Origin: Anisakis pegreffii
Taxonomy: Eukaryota; Nematoda; Chromadorea; Rhabditida; Anisakidae
Reading direction: 5' to 3'
NCBI GenBank assembly: GCA_035041965.1
Contig: JAPYMA010000427.1
Span: 62,001-126,000, forward strand
DNA: 64,000 nt
Shown: in pieces, positions 40,518 through 51,861 of the stretch
Layout of the letters: each line of letters begins with the position of its first letter
How positions within the stretch are numbered: the first letter of the stretch is position 1
Notes under the pieces: generated by a model
What the model was told of the DNA's origin: nothing
Database searches by the model: none
The model's input: only the letters and a program-made list of their open reading frames with translations
Translations under genes and position numbers: made by a program

Positions 40518-41742
40518 GAATACATTGATGGTTCATTAGAGGGCAATAGTTCGAGGTTCACATCACTGTATTGCGTCCGCAGGTATTACGGCAGGCATTA
40601 CAGGTTTGTATCATTACACTACTTGCCACCGTAGACATTTGGAGTTGTTTCGTCAAAATCTATGATGAGACGACATCCCAATCGCCAACATCGCATCTCA
40701 TGACGATTCGGATTTGGAGTAAGCGGAAATCATCTGACTTGCTTGATGAAGAGTGATCACGGTGTTATATCGCATGCAATTTCAAAATTTCTTGAAGTGT
40801 TCCCAGTTAGTTGAATTCGTTTGACTCGAGTCAAACATGACACGACAATAGGGATGATGATCAGCAGTAAACGAACTGATGCGAGTTTCTCATGCGGCAA
40901 GTTGAGTTTTACTATGATGCGTCACAACTACATGACGTAGTTCTGTTGAACACAATAATTTTACATCGATATAACAAAGTATTCATGAATATTATTATAA
41001 ATAAACCAGATATAGAGCATCATTTGTTCGAATCAGCGTTTATTGAATGCAATGCATTTATGATAATGGATGTTCTTTGTTGATTGGATGTGAAATGATA
41101 GCTAACAATCCATTCAATTAGATTAATCATGATCATTATTTTTACTTGGCTCACATTGATTATTCGGCTTACTATGGTTATCAAACGTGTAATGATATCC
41201 GGCTTACTCTGATGATCAAATGCTTTCGACTATTATTCAAAGCGATCATGCTTCTTCGAGCGATCACAGAGCATTAAACGCAAATACTATCGTGGTGTTG
41301 ATATAATCTCAGATTCAGGCAAGATCCTTGAAAAAAAAACAAATACTAAAAAAAACAAATAAAAAACAAAACCAAATACTCACCAACATTTTTTGGACTG
41401 ACGTATTTTAATTGAATGAAGTGAACTGCTGAATAGGATTCGAACAAGTTTTTTTGTGACAGCAAGGTTTTTAAAAAGCACCTGTCTATCCTCAAAAAGA
41501 GCTGAATTATATCAAGCTGCTCCCGATGTATACCGCGATGTTGCTGAATTTTTATTTTCGTCAATATTTTAAGTTGCTAGAACTGTTGATGAAGAGTATT
41601 CCGGTGACCGCTGAGACAACGATATGTAGCAAATCTCTTTTTATGACTATTTATCGGTGGTTTTTGAATGCTTGCGCTCAATTCTAGTCTTGTTGGATAA
41701 CTTTGTATGCACAAAACGGACGATGGAATGGTACTGGTAATG
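40518..41742. other. Intergenic within the repeat zone
   Basis: No supported gene; short open frames only, and an A-rich patch with an AAACAAATA-type repeat near 41330-41375. Confidence 0.4.
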
Positions 41743-41856
41743 GTGATCTGTAGTAATGGGCATGAGCGCGTTAATCCGCTGATAGCTAATTAGCCAATTA
41801 GTGGTAACGATTAGTGCGCTAACTTTTTCGTTAGCGTGCCCATCATTAGTGATCTG
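41743..41856. mobile_element. hAT-like MITE with 8-bp target duplication
   Basis: A 98-bp element (41751-41848) flanked by exact copies of GTGATCTG at 41743-41750 and 41849-41856. Ends are inverted: TAGTAATGGGCATG at left, reverse complement of right TAATGATGGGCACG. An 8-bp target duplication and a TGGGCA-type terminus fit the hAT superfamily. Too short to encode a transposase. Confidence 0.82.
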
Positions 41857-42512
41857 AATGCCTTTGACGATGGCAATAAAGCTGTATCAAGCACAAAGAT
41901 CTAAAAGATGGAAAATTGATGCGATAATGCGTATAAATACGATAATACATAGCGATTAGTGCATCATGAATTAAATCACTACATTTTATCGTCATGACTA
42001 AAATCGCTAAAATAATTTCACACTAATACGTGATGAAATATCCTGATGAACCATGTCGCGACAAGAGAAGTGCAATGTGATATAAGCGTATGTGTTTGTT
42101 CATTCGTGTGAATGAATGAATGCCTATTGCCAGTTTTCTATTTCATTGACGTTCAACGTTAGTTTGCGTTGTTAGATGTCGCAATCAGGAAACGGATCAC
42201 CTGAACGAATTTTTTTTTGGGAGCAAGAAAAACAAACCATTCGCATAAACTCATGTGATTAGAAGTTATTAATTAGCGCGTTGTTTCGACTTATGCCATT
42301 TGAATGAATAGTGATAATAAGCGAAACGGTTTAAAAGATACTATGCCATTTGAATTTAATAATTAGCGATTCAGAGGTCAAAAACATGTTGTCTCACTTT
42401 CTCAACTTCATTCAGATGCAGAAAAATGACATGTGCTTGAATCGTTTTCAGTGTTGGTTTGATGATGGTTAGTTACCCTAAAACTGCTAAATTAATGTGC
42501 AGACTGATCTTT

Positions 42513-43045
42513 AGAGATACAGTGTATTAAAATGAAACACCACTGAGCTACGTGAGTTGTCCTCGGAAAGTTAGCTCTTTCTCTGAAAGATAGCAAAAGT
42601 ACCCGACAAAATATATATTAATATGAAATTAGAGAATCTGAGGAATCTGATAATCAACAGAAACTAGCATGTTAGTGGGCAAACCTGAAAAGAGCGATTA
42701 TTTGGAGACGGTAACCGTCATGTTGCCGCGCTAATGAATGATTTGATCAGTAGAGAAATACGATGCTTTTAAACGACGGCTCTCTAGCAACTGAAATACC
42801 TTCGAAAAATATCAGCTCTTTCTCTGTCGGGAAGCAAATATACCTGATAAAATTTAAACTTTTCTGAGATTAGAGAGTCTGAGAAATCTGATGGTGTGGA
42901 GGAAGCGCCATGTTACTGTGGTAACCTGAGGACAAGCATTGTTTGAAAATGATAACGCACAGACTGTCATGTTATTGACCGCATTGATCAGTGGAGATAT
43001 AGTGTATTGAGACGAGCGCTGCCGAGTAGCTGAGATACCTTCACA
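42513..43045. repeat. Degenerate tandem repeat, unit about 240 bp
   Basis: Units begin near 42513, 42751 and 42993 (GAGATACAGTGTATT, GAGAAATACGATGC, GAGATATAGTGTATT). Each of the first two then carries CAGCTCTTTCTCTG or a variant, AGAGAATCTGAGGAATCTGA or a variant, CATGTTA and TTTGATCAGT or a variant. The third unit is cut off after about 50 bp. Confidence 0.78.
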
Positions 43046-44141
43046 TAATTCGGTCGTTGATCCTCTAACGTGCTTGGCCTAGAATAGCACGAACAAAAGG
43101 TATAGCTGGAACAAGAACAAAAGCTTGATTTTGTATCCTTGTTTTTCTTTGTTTTAGATGAAATTAGCAACGATATGATATTTTAGCAACTGATTGTATT
43201 CTTCGATGCAATAGTGCAAACTTCGCTTGACTGCATGCAGCAAGATCGAATGGCTTAATATGAAAATGTAATTATAAAGTTATAGAAATCTGGGTAATTA
43301 TGGAAATCGAGATGCTCATCCTTGCCTATATCCATTCTTAACAGTCGAGCATAAGTTCGCATCAAGAAATAATAATTATTCGAGGTATTGCAATTGATTT
43401 AGAAAAGCGATCGAGCCTGAGCTTGTTTTAAGCGAATTTTCAAGCAAGAGTATGCTCTATACACTGAAAAATCGTAATTGCAAAAGTCCACGATCAACGG
43501 AAATCGGAGATTAAACAGTTTCTTCCACTCTTGAGTTGTATTATATTGAGTTGTGATTAAAAGTGAACGAGAAATCGATATATCAGTTGCGTTTCTACTG
43601 GTATGGTTTGTAAAAATCAAGAAACAAGCAATGGAGTTTTTTAAGAGATGAATCTCGAGATGATATCATATCAGTTCTTATCGATAATTTTCAACCCTCG
43701 ATGTGAAGATAGCATTTGAATCAGTTGTTCCAAGGTCATTTGATGCAATGCCCCATTGTTGTTTTTTTGGACCCTAATGTCGCTTACCTTTCCCAGTGAA
43801 AGCCTTGTTACTGCTCCTTCTCCGCCTCACCTTAGTCCATCCCAAAAAACGACTGCGGTCAATGTGATTTTCCGATGTCGCTTCACCTTTTTTTTAGGGG
43901 AGTTCCGGATGAATTTTTGAATAAACTGATTTCAGTAAGATCGAGTAATGCTGAGCACAAAATTATTATTTTGTAGGAGATTTTGCCTTGTAAAGCAAGT
44001 GGACATTTTACTTAAGTGTGTAGTGCAGATACAATAATGAAGTGAACATTTATTTCGAAGAAAACTTAATTGATTGACAGAAAACGCTCAAATGAATACA
44101 TCGAGAAGACAGACTCATTAAATAAAGCATGAAATCACTTT
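43046..44141. other. Intergenic before gene D 3' end
   Basis: No supported gene. A TTTATT near 44050 is a possible polyadenylation signal for minus-strand gene D. Confidence 0.4.
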
Positions 44142-45750
44142 TCACTCGCAGCGAAAGATATTCTTCGGATAGCAGTGGGTGAACTGAGGTTGAAAACCTT
44201 CGTATCGACTGATGACGCACTTCTTGAGTTTAACATCGCAGTGACAACCCTTTCCGCTAAAAAATTTCGGCTATCATTGAACTATTTTTATTATGAGACA
44301 AAAAAAAATCGGCTGCAAATGTCTAAGGGATTTTCTCGTACAACAAAGTCCAGAGTCCACGGACTGGTTCTATTCGAAATATCTAAGATTCAAGGATTTT
44401 GAATTACATAAAATACGACTGAAGAGGATCGTTTTTCTCTTCCCGGTGGTTCAGTGTTAATCTGAGTCATTCTGAGTTTACGAGAATTTTTGGATGAATA
44501 AATGCCGAACGCTCATCACGTTCAGAACATGTGAAAATCATCGGTGAAACTTCTCATATTCACATCCAGTTCTGCCATTTGTCCGGTCTGCACCAAGCCG
44601 GTGGCTCGCGTTGATCCTCACAGTCTGCATCATGCTGACATACTTTATACCTGAAACGCGACATCACCTATAACACTTGCAAATTCATCACCGTTTGATA
44701 CGAATATCACTCAGTAGTACCATGAAGAGTAAACTATTCATATTTGTTTGGGTTAGGAACGGTAGAGGATTTGTACGAGGGATGGCGTGAAATCAGGTTC
44801 CAACCTCAAATTTGGCAGATGAATACGCGAGAGCCTGGTTTTCTATGAATGACAAATTCAAAAGTATAAAGCGGATAGAAACGAGGCACTCGGAAATATC
44901 TCTATAGACATTTGACGCGCAGTTTAATGCAGTGAAATTATCGAAGAATATGCCAATGTGACGTCCAAGCAGCAACAACATTTCAAGGCATACATCGTTC
45001 ATGGTTAGTTTCAATTAAATTTTACATTTCTGAAACCCTTCACCGCACTAATTCTTTGATTTTAATCTTCAAATGATGCTAAGCGACACCCCTGTCCTCC
45101 ACTCGCAAATATTACTGCAACTAGGCTTCAGCCTAGGCTTTAGTTGGATGTGAGTTGCATTAGGTTGAACCAAATGAAATGCGCTTATAAATCCGTAGAA
45201 ATTAGGCAGATGGCCTTAAAAACACTCACTCATCGTCGCTATTTCGCGTCGGCACGAACACATAACCTTCGCAGTTGGCATAACGATCGACAACTGTCAC
45301 GCATTCGTCATTCTGAATGCTAGCAACACATCATATCGTTACAGTAATAAAAACTTGCAGATGCTCTGAATACCATCAAGCAATGCTACACTCTCGCATT
45401 ACTTTAAACACTTTCAGATTTTGTTTACAATCGACGTAAATCCGTAGAAATTGCTAGAGTTGTTTCTTTTTCTCTGATTGATCCGAATAATCATCAATGA
45501 TCTGTTGAATGAAAATTTAGTTTATCTTTGGTATTAGGATGAGCGCATAAATGACATGAATCATCAGGTTTAGGTTCAGTTGGACTGTTAATACTGGTAG
45601 CAATAATTGAAGAATTTCACGACTGTAGCCGGGCAACTGAGAAGGATTGTCTAATATTAAGTGCGCATGGAAGTTTATGAGAACGTTATGGAGACATACC
45701 TGAGCAAGTACGCAAACGATATGCAAGAAAATTAACGTGATCAGCTTCAT
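44142..45750 (-). CDS. Small secreted 10-cysteine protein, family gene D
   Basis: Exons 45750-45700, 45312-45230, 44650-44564 and 44256-44142 join in phases 0, 2 and 2 to give 111 residues. Exon 1 is a 17-residue signal peptide (MKLITLIFLHIVCVLAQ) ending at the intron. Exon 2 has DECVTVVDRYANC and FVPT, close to gene A. Exon 3 is 87 nt, the same length as in A, B and E, and carries REPPAWC. Exon 4 has GKGCHCDVKLKKC and a QFTHCYP tail. All ten family cysteines are present. A closely similar tail (EGFQPQFTHCYP versus DGQQPQFTHCYP) pairs D with A. It faces away from gene B, which starts 1.6 kb to the right, so the two may share an upstream region. Function unknown; secretion is inferred from the signal peptide. 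Confidence 0.88.
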
Positions 45751-45753
45751 ATT

Positions 45754-45760
45754 CTGACGG
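45754..45760 (-). promoter_or_regulatory. Predicted spliced-leader acceptor, gene D
   Basis: On the minus strand CCGTCAG lies three bases before the ATG of gene D. Confidence 0.5.
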
Positions 45761-47360
45761 CAACAAAATGAATTGGTAAATATGAATGCGAAATCCTGCA
45801 ATTAGCATGATTAAAGCAAAAATTTGAAGTAATTTCAAGCAAGAAATCAAATTTGAAGAAGCAAAGTATGCCGTCGTTTAATTGTTTTGCAACTATCAAA
45901 ACTGGCGAATGCAGCAATTGGAAGTGTGAAGGAACCATTATGAAAGAATGAAGGAAAGCGTTTTCTTCGCGTTTGTTTATAATCCGCAGATCTATTTTTA
46001 CGGATTCAAACAGATTAAACGAGATAAGAAGAGGTGTATGAATGTCGGTTGTGATAGCTGTTTGTTGTTGTCGAAAAACATAGTGCTAACACCGTGTTTT
46101 GGTTCTTTTCGAGTTGTTGTTGCTGAAGTTGTGATAGATTGAAAGAGAGCGATGAAGGAATTAAAATTATAGATTTGAAACAATCACTGATGAACTTGAA
46201 AAAGCACTTCTATTCGAGCATATGCTCTCATTAGATGATTGCCTTTCTTCTGTTGAAGATGAACGGCACGGCGCTGACGATCAGCAAAAATCATTTGTAA
46301 AAATAACAATATTTTCATCACGTCGTTATCATAATAATAGCAAATGATAGCAATTCATTTCATCACAAATGTACTGCACATTCAAATGTGTGTGTCGAAA
46401 TGCAACAAAACACTTGACAAGATTATCGAGATTGTTGTTTCCTGGAGAGTCTGTATTCGTAAAGGTTCAAGTGTGAGCTATATTTATTAAGTGGAGTCAA
46501 TGATCACGAGCAAAGAGATGAAGGGGACCTCTCAGATCGGCTTCTATCTGTAAATGTTATTGAATAGGTAGGAACGAAAGTGAATAAAAACATCAACTCT
46601 TCATCAAGATTCCGAGTGCCCATGCAACGCAAAGTACCAAAATGATCGTGACAAGCTAGGGATGAGTTTCACAATGAAGTATTCCTAAGATCCGCATGGG
46701 TTTTTGATTCATGCTGGGTAATTTTTGCTTTGTGTTCACTGTGTAATTATACCCAATGAAGTGCTGTCGTTGTCGTCAACCGTGAGATTTGCAACAGAAT
46801 CGATCAGGATCGTTTCATCGCAATTGGCAAAACGGTGTTAGGTTTCGACAGATGATGGAAAGTTAAAGACTGTGTCGGCTCAGGTTTTCATGTACAGTGA
46901 TTCAAGTTGAGAGCTTGTGAACAATCCAAAAAAGTCTGAATCTTTTTGTTGACCAAAAAATTGCGATAGTACCAGTGGAATGGATTGATTATTGTTCCAC
47001 GTGTGCATATGAAAATGAATTCAGTCGAGACTATTAATGAGATGTTATCGTCTGTCAATAGATTAAATTCAACTGTTTGTCGATCAAAACGATGCTCGAA
47101 AAATTCCCGCTTCCTGCTCCATACCTAGCATTTCGATGCTTAATTTAAGCATAAAGATCAATTCGTTTATATTTCATCTAAAATATTATCTATTAAAATT
47201 AATGTTCCGTGCCGTTCAATAGTTTTCCTACTATATCACATTGTCCGAAATCATTTTGAGATGCTCATAACTGATTATCAGTGAAACGAAATGGTGAATT
47301 AGTGGCTAGTTGTATTGTTTCGAAGTGTTTTACTAACGCTTTCATAGTTCAAACAATTTT
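45761..47360. other. Shared upstream region of divergent genes D and B
   Basis: About 1.6 kb between two head-to-head family genes. No further exon was recognised. It should contain the promoters of both. Confidence 0.45.
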
Positions 47361-47370
47361 ATCTCCTCAG
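47361..47370 (+). promoter_or_regulatory. Predicted spliced-leader acceptor, gene B
   Basis: ATCTCCTCAG lies 17 bases before the ATG of gene B. Confidence 0.5.
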
Positions 47371-47387
47371 GCTATCGCTTGCTCTCT

Positions 47388-48895
47388 ATGCGTTTGCTTA
47401 TCGTTCTCATCCCACTACTGACGTGTGCACTTGCAAAGGTTATCCTTATCGTTATTGTTATGTCAGTTTTACTTAAATTTTTCTCTTCGAATTGTGTATT
47501 CCGAAAAAAAAACCTCTTGTCAATGTTTCTAATCAACTCATAACTGGATTCATCCACGGGATGACAATGCATAAAATTTCCCTAACAATAAGCTTTTCTG
47601 CAGTTTGATCTTCGTAGACAGGTGAACAATTCAAAGTTTGTTCAAGACGAGCAATTAAAACGACTACGAAAAGTAGTTAGCAAAATTAGCAAACTTTCAT
47701 CTATTGAAACAAACAATGGACATGCATTTGCCACAAATTCTGTCATGGATAGCGCTCAGTTTTTTCTGATCTCTCCGCTATAACTACTGGAAAATGGCAG
47801 CAGTGTATTGAGGATTTTCGGGCGGACATGAATTTTCATGGCTGCGTCAAGCACGTCCCACTGAAGTGTCATATTTTAGCCGAAATGTCAGATCACTCCT
47901 CCGAATCTATTCACCGACTGCAACGGAGCTCTCTTCACGCCTACAACAGTCAGTGATTAGTAAGTTTTCGTCAGCTTCATAACAGATCCAGTTGTTTGGC
48001 CGCGATACTTTTATGAATGATATGAATTTGAACGAAACGATTCATGTTCAACGAACTGCTCATTTACAATGTTTAAAAGTAGCAATTCAAAAGAGATTTT
48101 TACTCTTTTTTATTGTAAATTTTCGATCTCGGAAATCGAAATTGCCGAGATCGAAAATGAAAAAAGAGTTACACGAATAGAAGGATGAACACCATGACAA
48201 GTGAAAATTTTATGCCAGACATTTTCATTCCATGCATGTGTTTCAAAATCTCCTTCAAAGTGATGCACAAAACTAAAATTTCAAGCTACAAAGCGTGTGA
48301 CGGTGACAGGGATTGCGATAATCACAGAGAACCACCGGAATGGTGTCGAAAAAAGCCCAAAAATTCGTGGTAGTAAGTGAAGAAACTAATTGACATTATC
48401 CGATCTTTTTGTTTACGCATATCATTATTTCCAAGCTTCGGCTTTAAAATAGCATTTTTATCTTCAGTTGATCTAGTTGATGAACTGCGAACATGAAATG
48501 CCTTGGCGCCGCAATAAGCCACTATGAATGGACAGTGAAAAATCTTAATCCGTTTGTCTCAAGCTACTGAAAGATGATTTTGAAGCGTTGAATAAGAGCT
48601 GACAGCTTAAAATTTCATCTGCCTTCCATAATGTCGCACAACCTTCAGACAATTTTCTCGTTGAAAAGGCAAAACAAGTGTTAGGTGCGATAGGTATATG
48701 GAAAATAGCTATGTGCGCATGTTGATCATAATGAAGTTTAGCAACCGGAATGGCTGTCATTGCGATACGAAACTGAAGAGATGCGTGATCGATAGATACG
48801 TTCAAAATGAACCTACAATGCTTGGTCACAGATTAGAATTCACGTACTGCTATCCAGACTCACCGTTTGATTGTGATGAATTCTTGTTTGACTAA
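47388..48895 (+). CDS. Small secreted 10-cysteine protein, family gene B
   Basis: Exons 47388-47438, 47880-47959, 48286-48372 and 48742-48895 join in phases 0, 2 and 2, giving 123 residues. Exon 1 is the signal peptide MRLLIVLIPLLTCALAK. Exon 2 carries PKCQITPPNLFTDCNGALF, exon 3 (87 nt) REPPEWC, exon 4 NGCHCDTKLKRCVIDRY and LEFTYCYPDSPFDC. Ten cysteines align with the other members. The loop between the CVIDR and FTYCYP blocks is the longest of the family, and the last-exon blocks CVIDR and LEFT.CYPD pair B with E. An AATAAA lies near 48970. The gene diverges from gene D. Function unknown. Confidence 0.88.
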
Positions 48896-49467
48896 TGCAA
48901 TTCGCGTTGTTATTAGTTATCAATCCATCGATTATTCCCTACACGAGTAACCGATTGATGCTTATCAATGTGAATAAAACTTCATATTGTTCGTTATTTT
49001 ATTCTTTGATCATCTCTTTGCAATCACATGGCAATCAATGTATTTGTTGAACACGGATTAGTTAGTTCATTTCCACCAATCAAACAAAAATTAAATGAAC
49101 TGCAAACGATGAGAAAGCAACCAAACGCCTTCGTATCTGTCGAATGTTCGTGGAAAAAGTAATTCATATTGGGTCGAACAGCGATGGAAATTCTTTTGGC
49201 ACGTGCAGAAGATTGGCATTCGAATATTCAATGAAAATTTTTTACTTCTAAACGTATGATACTCAAATGATGTTCATGATGGTTCTGGCTGGGATACATT
49301 GCTCGTTCAAAATGCACTTGTTGATAGCGATTAGCTGAATTTCCAATTGCATGTAGTTTTTTCGAAAATTCATGCATAAATCCTCAGAATGAATTGGTGG
49401 ATTGTTGTTTCGATTATTCCACGATGAAATTATGCATGACACGAATAAATATTACGCAATCGTTCAG
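48896..49467. other. Intergenic after gene B
   Basis: AT-rich. A short frame at 49267-49335 begins MMFMMVLAGIHCSF, which looks like a signal peptide and could be the exon 1 remnant of the decayed copy that follows, but it has no acceptor or donor at the expected places. Confidence 0.3.
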
Positions 49468-49516
49468 TACCCAATTACTATGGGGGCACCTATGTACGAT
49501 CAGAAAGCAGTGACAA
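49468..49516 (+). pseudogene. Decayed exon 2 of the 10-cysteine family (tentative)
   Basis: After CGTTCAG the sequence encodes NYYGGTYVRSESSD and ends at AA|GTGAGT, the donor phase of family exon 2. It aligns with DCYGAYFVSTAVSD of gene E, with Tyr in place of the conserved Cys (one base). The upstream part keeps NR as in gene E (TNRYSDC) but has a stop further up and no first cysteine. No exon 3 or 4 follows before the LINE. Interpreted as a dead sixth copy; chance similarity is possible. Confidence 0.4.
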
Positions 49517-49871
49517 GTGAGTTTTCATCGTAGCATTTTCATTAAACAATTTCAGACATTAACTGAATTAATCGGAATATTTCAATTCCAATTTTCACAC
49601 GGCAACATCCAAGAATTCTGAAGCAATAATGGCAATTGAACGTGATCTCAGTTTCGGTTCGATATCAAGTTGTGTGATCATTAGATGAGCACTGGCATGT
49701 CGTGAAAATGTGCCACAGGCATTCGCTCGAGCCACACTCCCTTATCCTTGTTGCTTTCACGTGCTGATTAAGACCACTTCAGTGAATCCACTGAATTCCG
49801 TCATCGAAATACACGACATTTCATTTCAACTTTTTCTACAATTTCGGCTGGTTTTTGTCCGTCGATTTTCA

Positions 49872-50396
49872 GCGCCCGAACTAGCTCAAAGAATACGATC
49901 CGGATGGAAGGCGTTCACCTCGATAAAGGATGTGCTAAAGGCCAAAATTGATGGATCTCTTCGTGCCCATCTGTATAACAGCACAGTCTTGCCCGCGATG
50001 CTCTATGCATGCGAAACGTGGGCAACGACAAAAGCAGAAGAACAACGACTTATAACAACACAGAGGGCAATGGAGAGATGTATGTTAGGAATATCGTTGC
50101 GTGAGCACATCCGATGCGAGGAGATACGCCGGAGAACTGGGATAAGCGACGTAATCACAGAGTACAGGAAACAGAAGCTACGATGGGCAGGCCACGTAGC
50201 TCGAATGAATGACAACAGGTGGACCCGAGCAATTCTAGAATGGTACCCCCGAGAACAAAAACGACCGCTCGGAAGACCTCCAAAAAGGTGGCGAGACGAG
50301 ATCGACAAGGCGATTGGTAAGACCTGGCAAAGGAAAGCAAGGTCGAGGACTGATTGGAAACGCATTGTGGCCAGCAACGTCAACAACGTTCGATAG
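49872..50396 (+). mobile_element. LINE (RTE-like) reverse-transcriptase C-terminal fragment
   Basis: One open frame of about 175 codons ending at TAG 50394-50396 matches the C-terminal part of RTE-like endonuclease/reverse-transcriptase proteins, common in animal and helminth genomes. Motifs: VLPAMLYACETWATTK, QRAMERCMLGISL, KLRWAGHVARMNDNRWTRA and RPLGRPPKRWRDEI. Base composition is clearly GC-richer than the flanks. The endonuclease and catalytic RT core are missing, so it is a 5'-truncated copy, the usual outcome of LINE insertion. The frame is intact over this length, which suggests a fairly recent insertion. Confidence 0.85.
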
Positions 50397-50409
50397 CCTG
50401 GCCGATTCC

Positions 50410-50628
50410 AGTATTCCAGTATTTAATGTTATTTATTGTTATTTATTGTTTTTTAATGTTGTTTATTGTTATTTAATGTTATTTATTGACATCTGTTGTT
50501 ATTTAATCTTATTTATTGTTATTTAATGTTATTTATTGCTATTTATTGTTATTTAATGTTCTTCAATGTTATTTATTGTTATTTAATGATATTTAATGTT
50601 ATTTATTGTTATTTCATTGTTATTAGTG
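50410..50628 (+). repeat. 10-bp tandem repeat at the LINE 3' end
   Basis: About twenty copies of a 10-bp unit, ATTTATTGTT or ATTTAATGTT with few changes, start about 14 bp after the LINE stop codon. RTE-clade LINEs end in short tandem repeats, so this is read as the 3' tail of the same insertion. Confidence 0.85.
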
Positions 50629-51293
50629 GCAAGTTTTCAGGGTTATAAAATGTAGGGATCACACTGACTGCTATCATATAAGAGAGCCTCCATCATGGTG
50701 CTATCCTACTTCGGAATATAAATGGATGTGACTATGCAAAACAGTACTTCCATCTAGTTTTATCCTATAGATTACTGTCGGGTTATAAACATCTCGATCA
50801 TTTATAGTAAACATGAAAATTATCGGCATTCTGGATGTATTGAAATGCGATAATTTTCAGTTATTCGCTGAATAAGTCAGTTTGGAGGAGTCCTGTAACT
50901 TGCGGAATCGTTGTCAAATTTAATCACAATGCGATCATATCGTTCGCTTTTGCATTTTTGGACATCGATATTCAAAACATTTTTGGCCGTGTCGTATTTC
51001 GACAGCTCTCATCTTTATTAACCATTCATTTATATTTGTCATTGTGATGCAAGGATCGGGGAATGCATTAGAGACCGTTTCAGTGGTATAAGAGTCGAGT
51101 ATATTCAATGCTTCCCAGATTCAGAATTCCCTTGTGGTTGATTTTAGACACCAAAATTACCACATTTTCACATTCTGTTCAACCATTTCGTGATTTTTTG
51201 ATGAGCGGATCGGTTTTTGCAGCGAACAGATCCTCTTATTTGATGTTATTTTCGTTGTGCATCATCAGCACCATGTTGTTACTACTGTTATGA
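50629..51293. other. Intergenic
   Basis: No recognisable gene or repeat. Confidence 0.4.
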
Positions 51294-51455
51294 CTAGTGT
51301 TCGTCGAGGAGCAATTTTTTGCACGGGGGGGGTCCTCGCGGGTAGTAAATTGGACGGAGGGGGGTCCCCGCAAAAAAGTTGGGGAGCAAATTGCGCGGGG
51401 GGAACGTTCCCCGCCGGGGTCCCCGATGGGGACCCCGTTCCCCGACGAACACTAG
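51294..51455. mobile_element. GC-rich CTAG-ended MITE, copy 5 (intact ends)
   Basis: 162 bp with inverted ends CTAGTGTTCGTCG...CGACGAACACTAG, packed with GGGGTCC and GGGGACCCC palindromes. The flanks repeat TTATGA at 51288-51293 and 51456-51461, a likely target duplication. This is the best-bounded copy of the family; GC content is far above the surroundings. Confidence 0.85.
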
Positions 51456-51608
51456 TTATGACCATATTGCCTTGTAAATCGTTTATCTCGATGCTGGATA
51501 ATTGATCCACCTAATAAAGCATTAAGTCAATATAGATCACCAACACGAGCTGTATCAGCACTGTCAGGATTTCTATCAATCGGAATCCGAATAATTTGCT
51601 TAAAGAGA

Positions 51609-51730
51609 TTTTGCCTAAGGACAGTTTTCCTGAGTGCAGCTTGACTAAGGGACGGTTTTTTAATGGATGTTTTGCCTCATAGGCAGACAGTTCTCAGGCA
51701 AAACCTTTTTAGGCAAATTGCCCCATCACG
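51609..51730. mobile_element. TTTGCCTAA foldback MITE, copy 1
   Basis: Starts TTTTGCCTAAGGACAGTTTT and ends AAAACCTTTTTAGGCAAATTG, which are inverted relative to each other. Inside, further GCCTAA/TTAGGC-like blocks occur. A related copy is at 53881-54024. Confidence 0.7.
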
Positions 51731-51756
51731 ATATTTATCATACACTCGCGCAAAAA

Positions 51757-51861
51757 TTCGTATAAAGTCACCAATAAACACATTGAATAACAATCAGTCA
51801 AAATGAAACGAAACGACAGGAGAACGATGGCGACTGTAATTTGTTTCCTCACTCAGCTAAC
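51757..51861. repeat. Dispersed repeat, copy 1 (shared with 54398-54512)
   Basis: About 105 bp beginning AAATTCGTAT and including AATAACAATCA, CAAAATG, AAACGA and GGAGAACGATGGCGACT is found again at 54398-54512 with modest divergence. The copies are 2.6 kb apart, each near a TTTGCCTAA element. Not coding as far as I can see. Confidence 0.75.
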
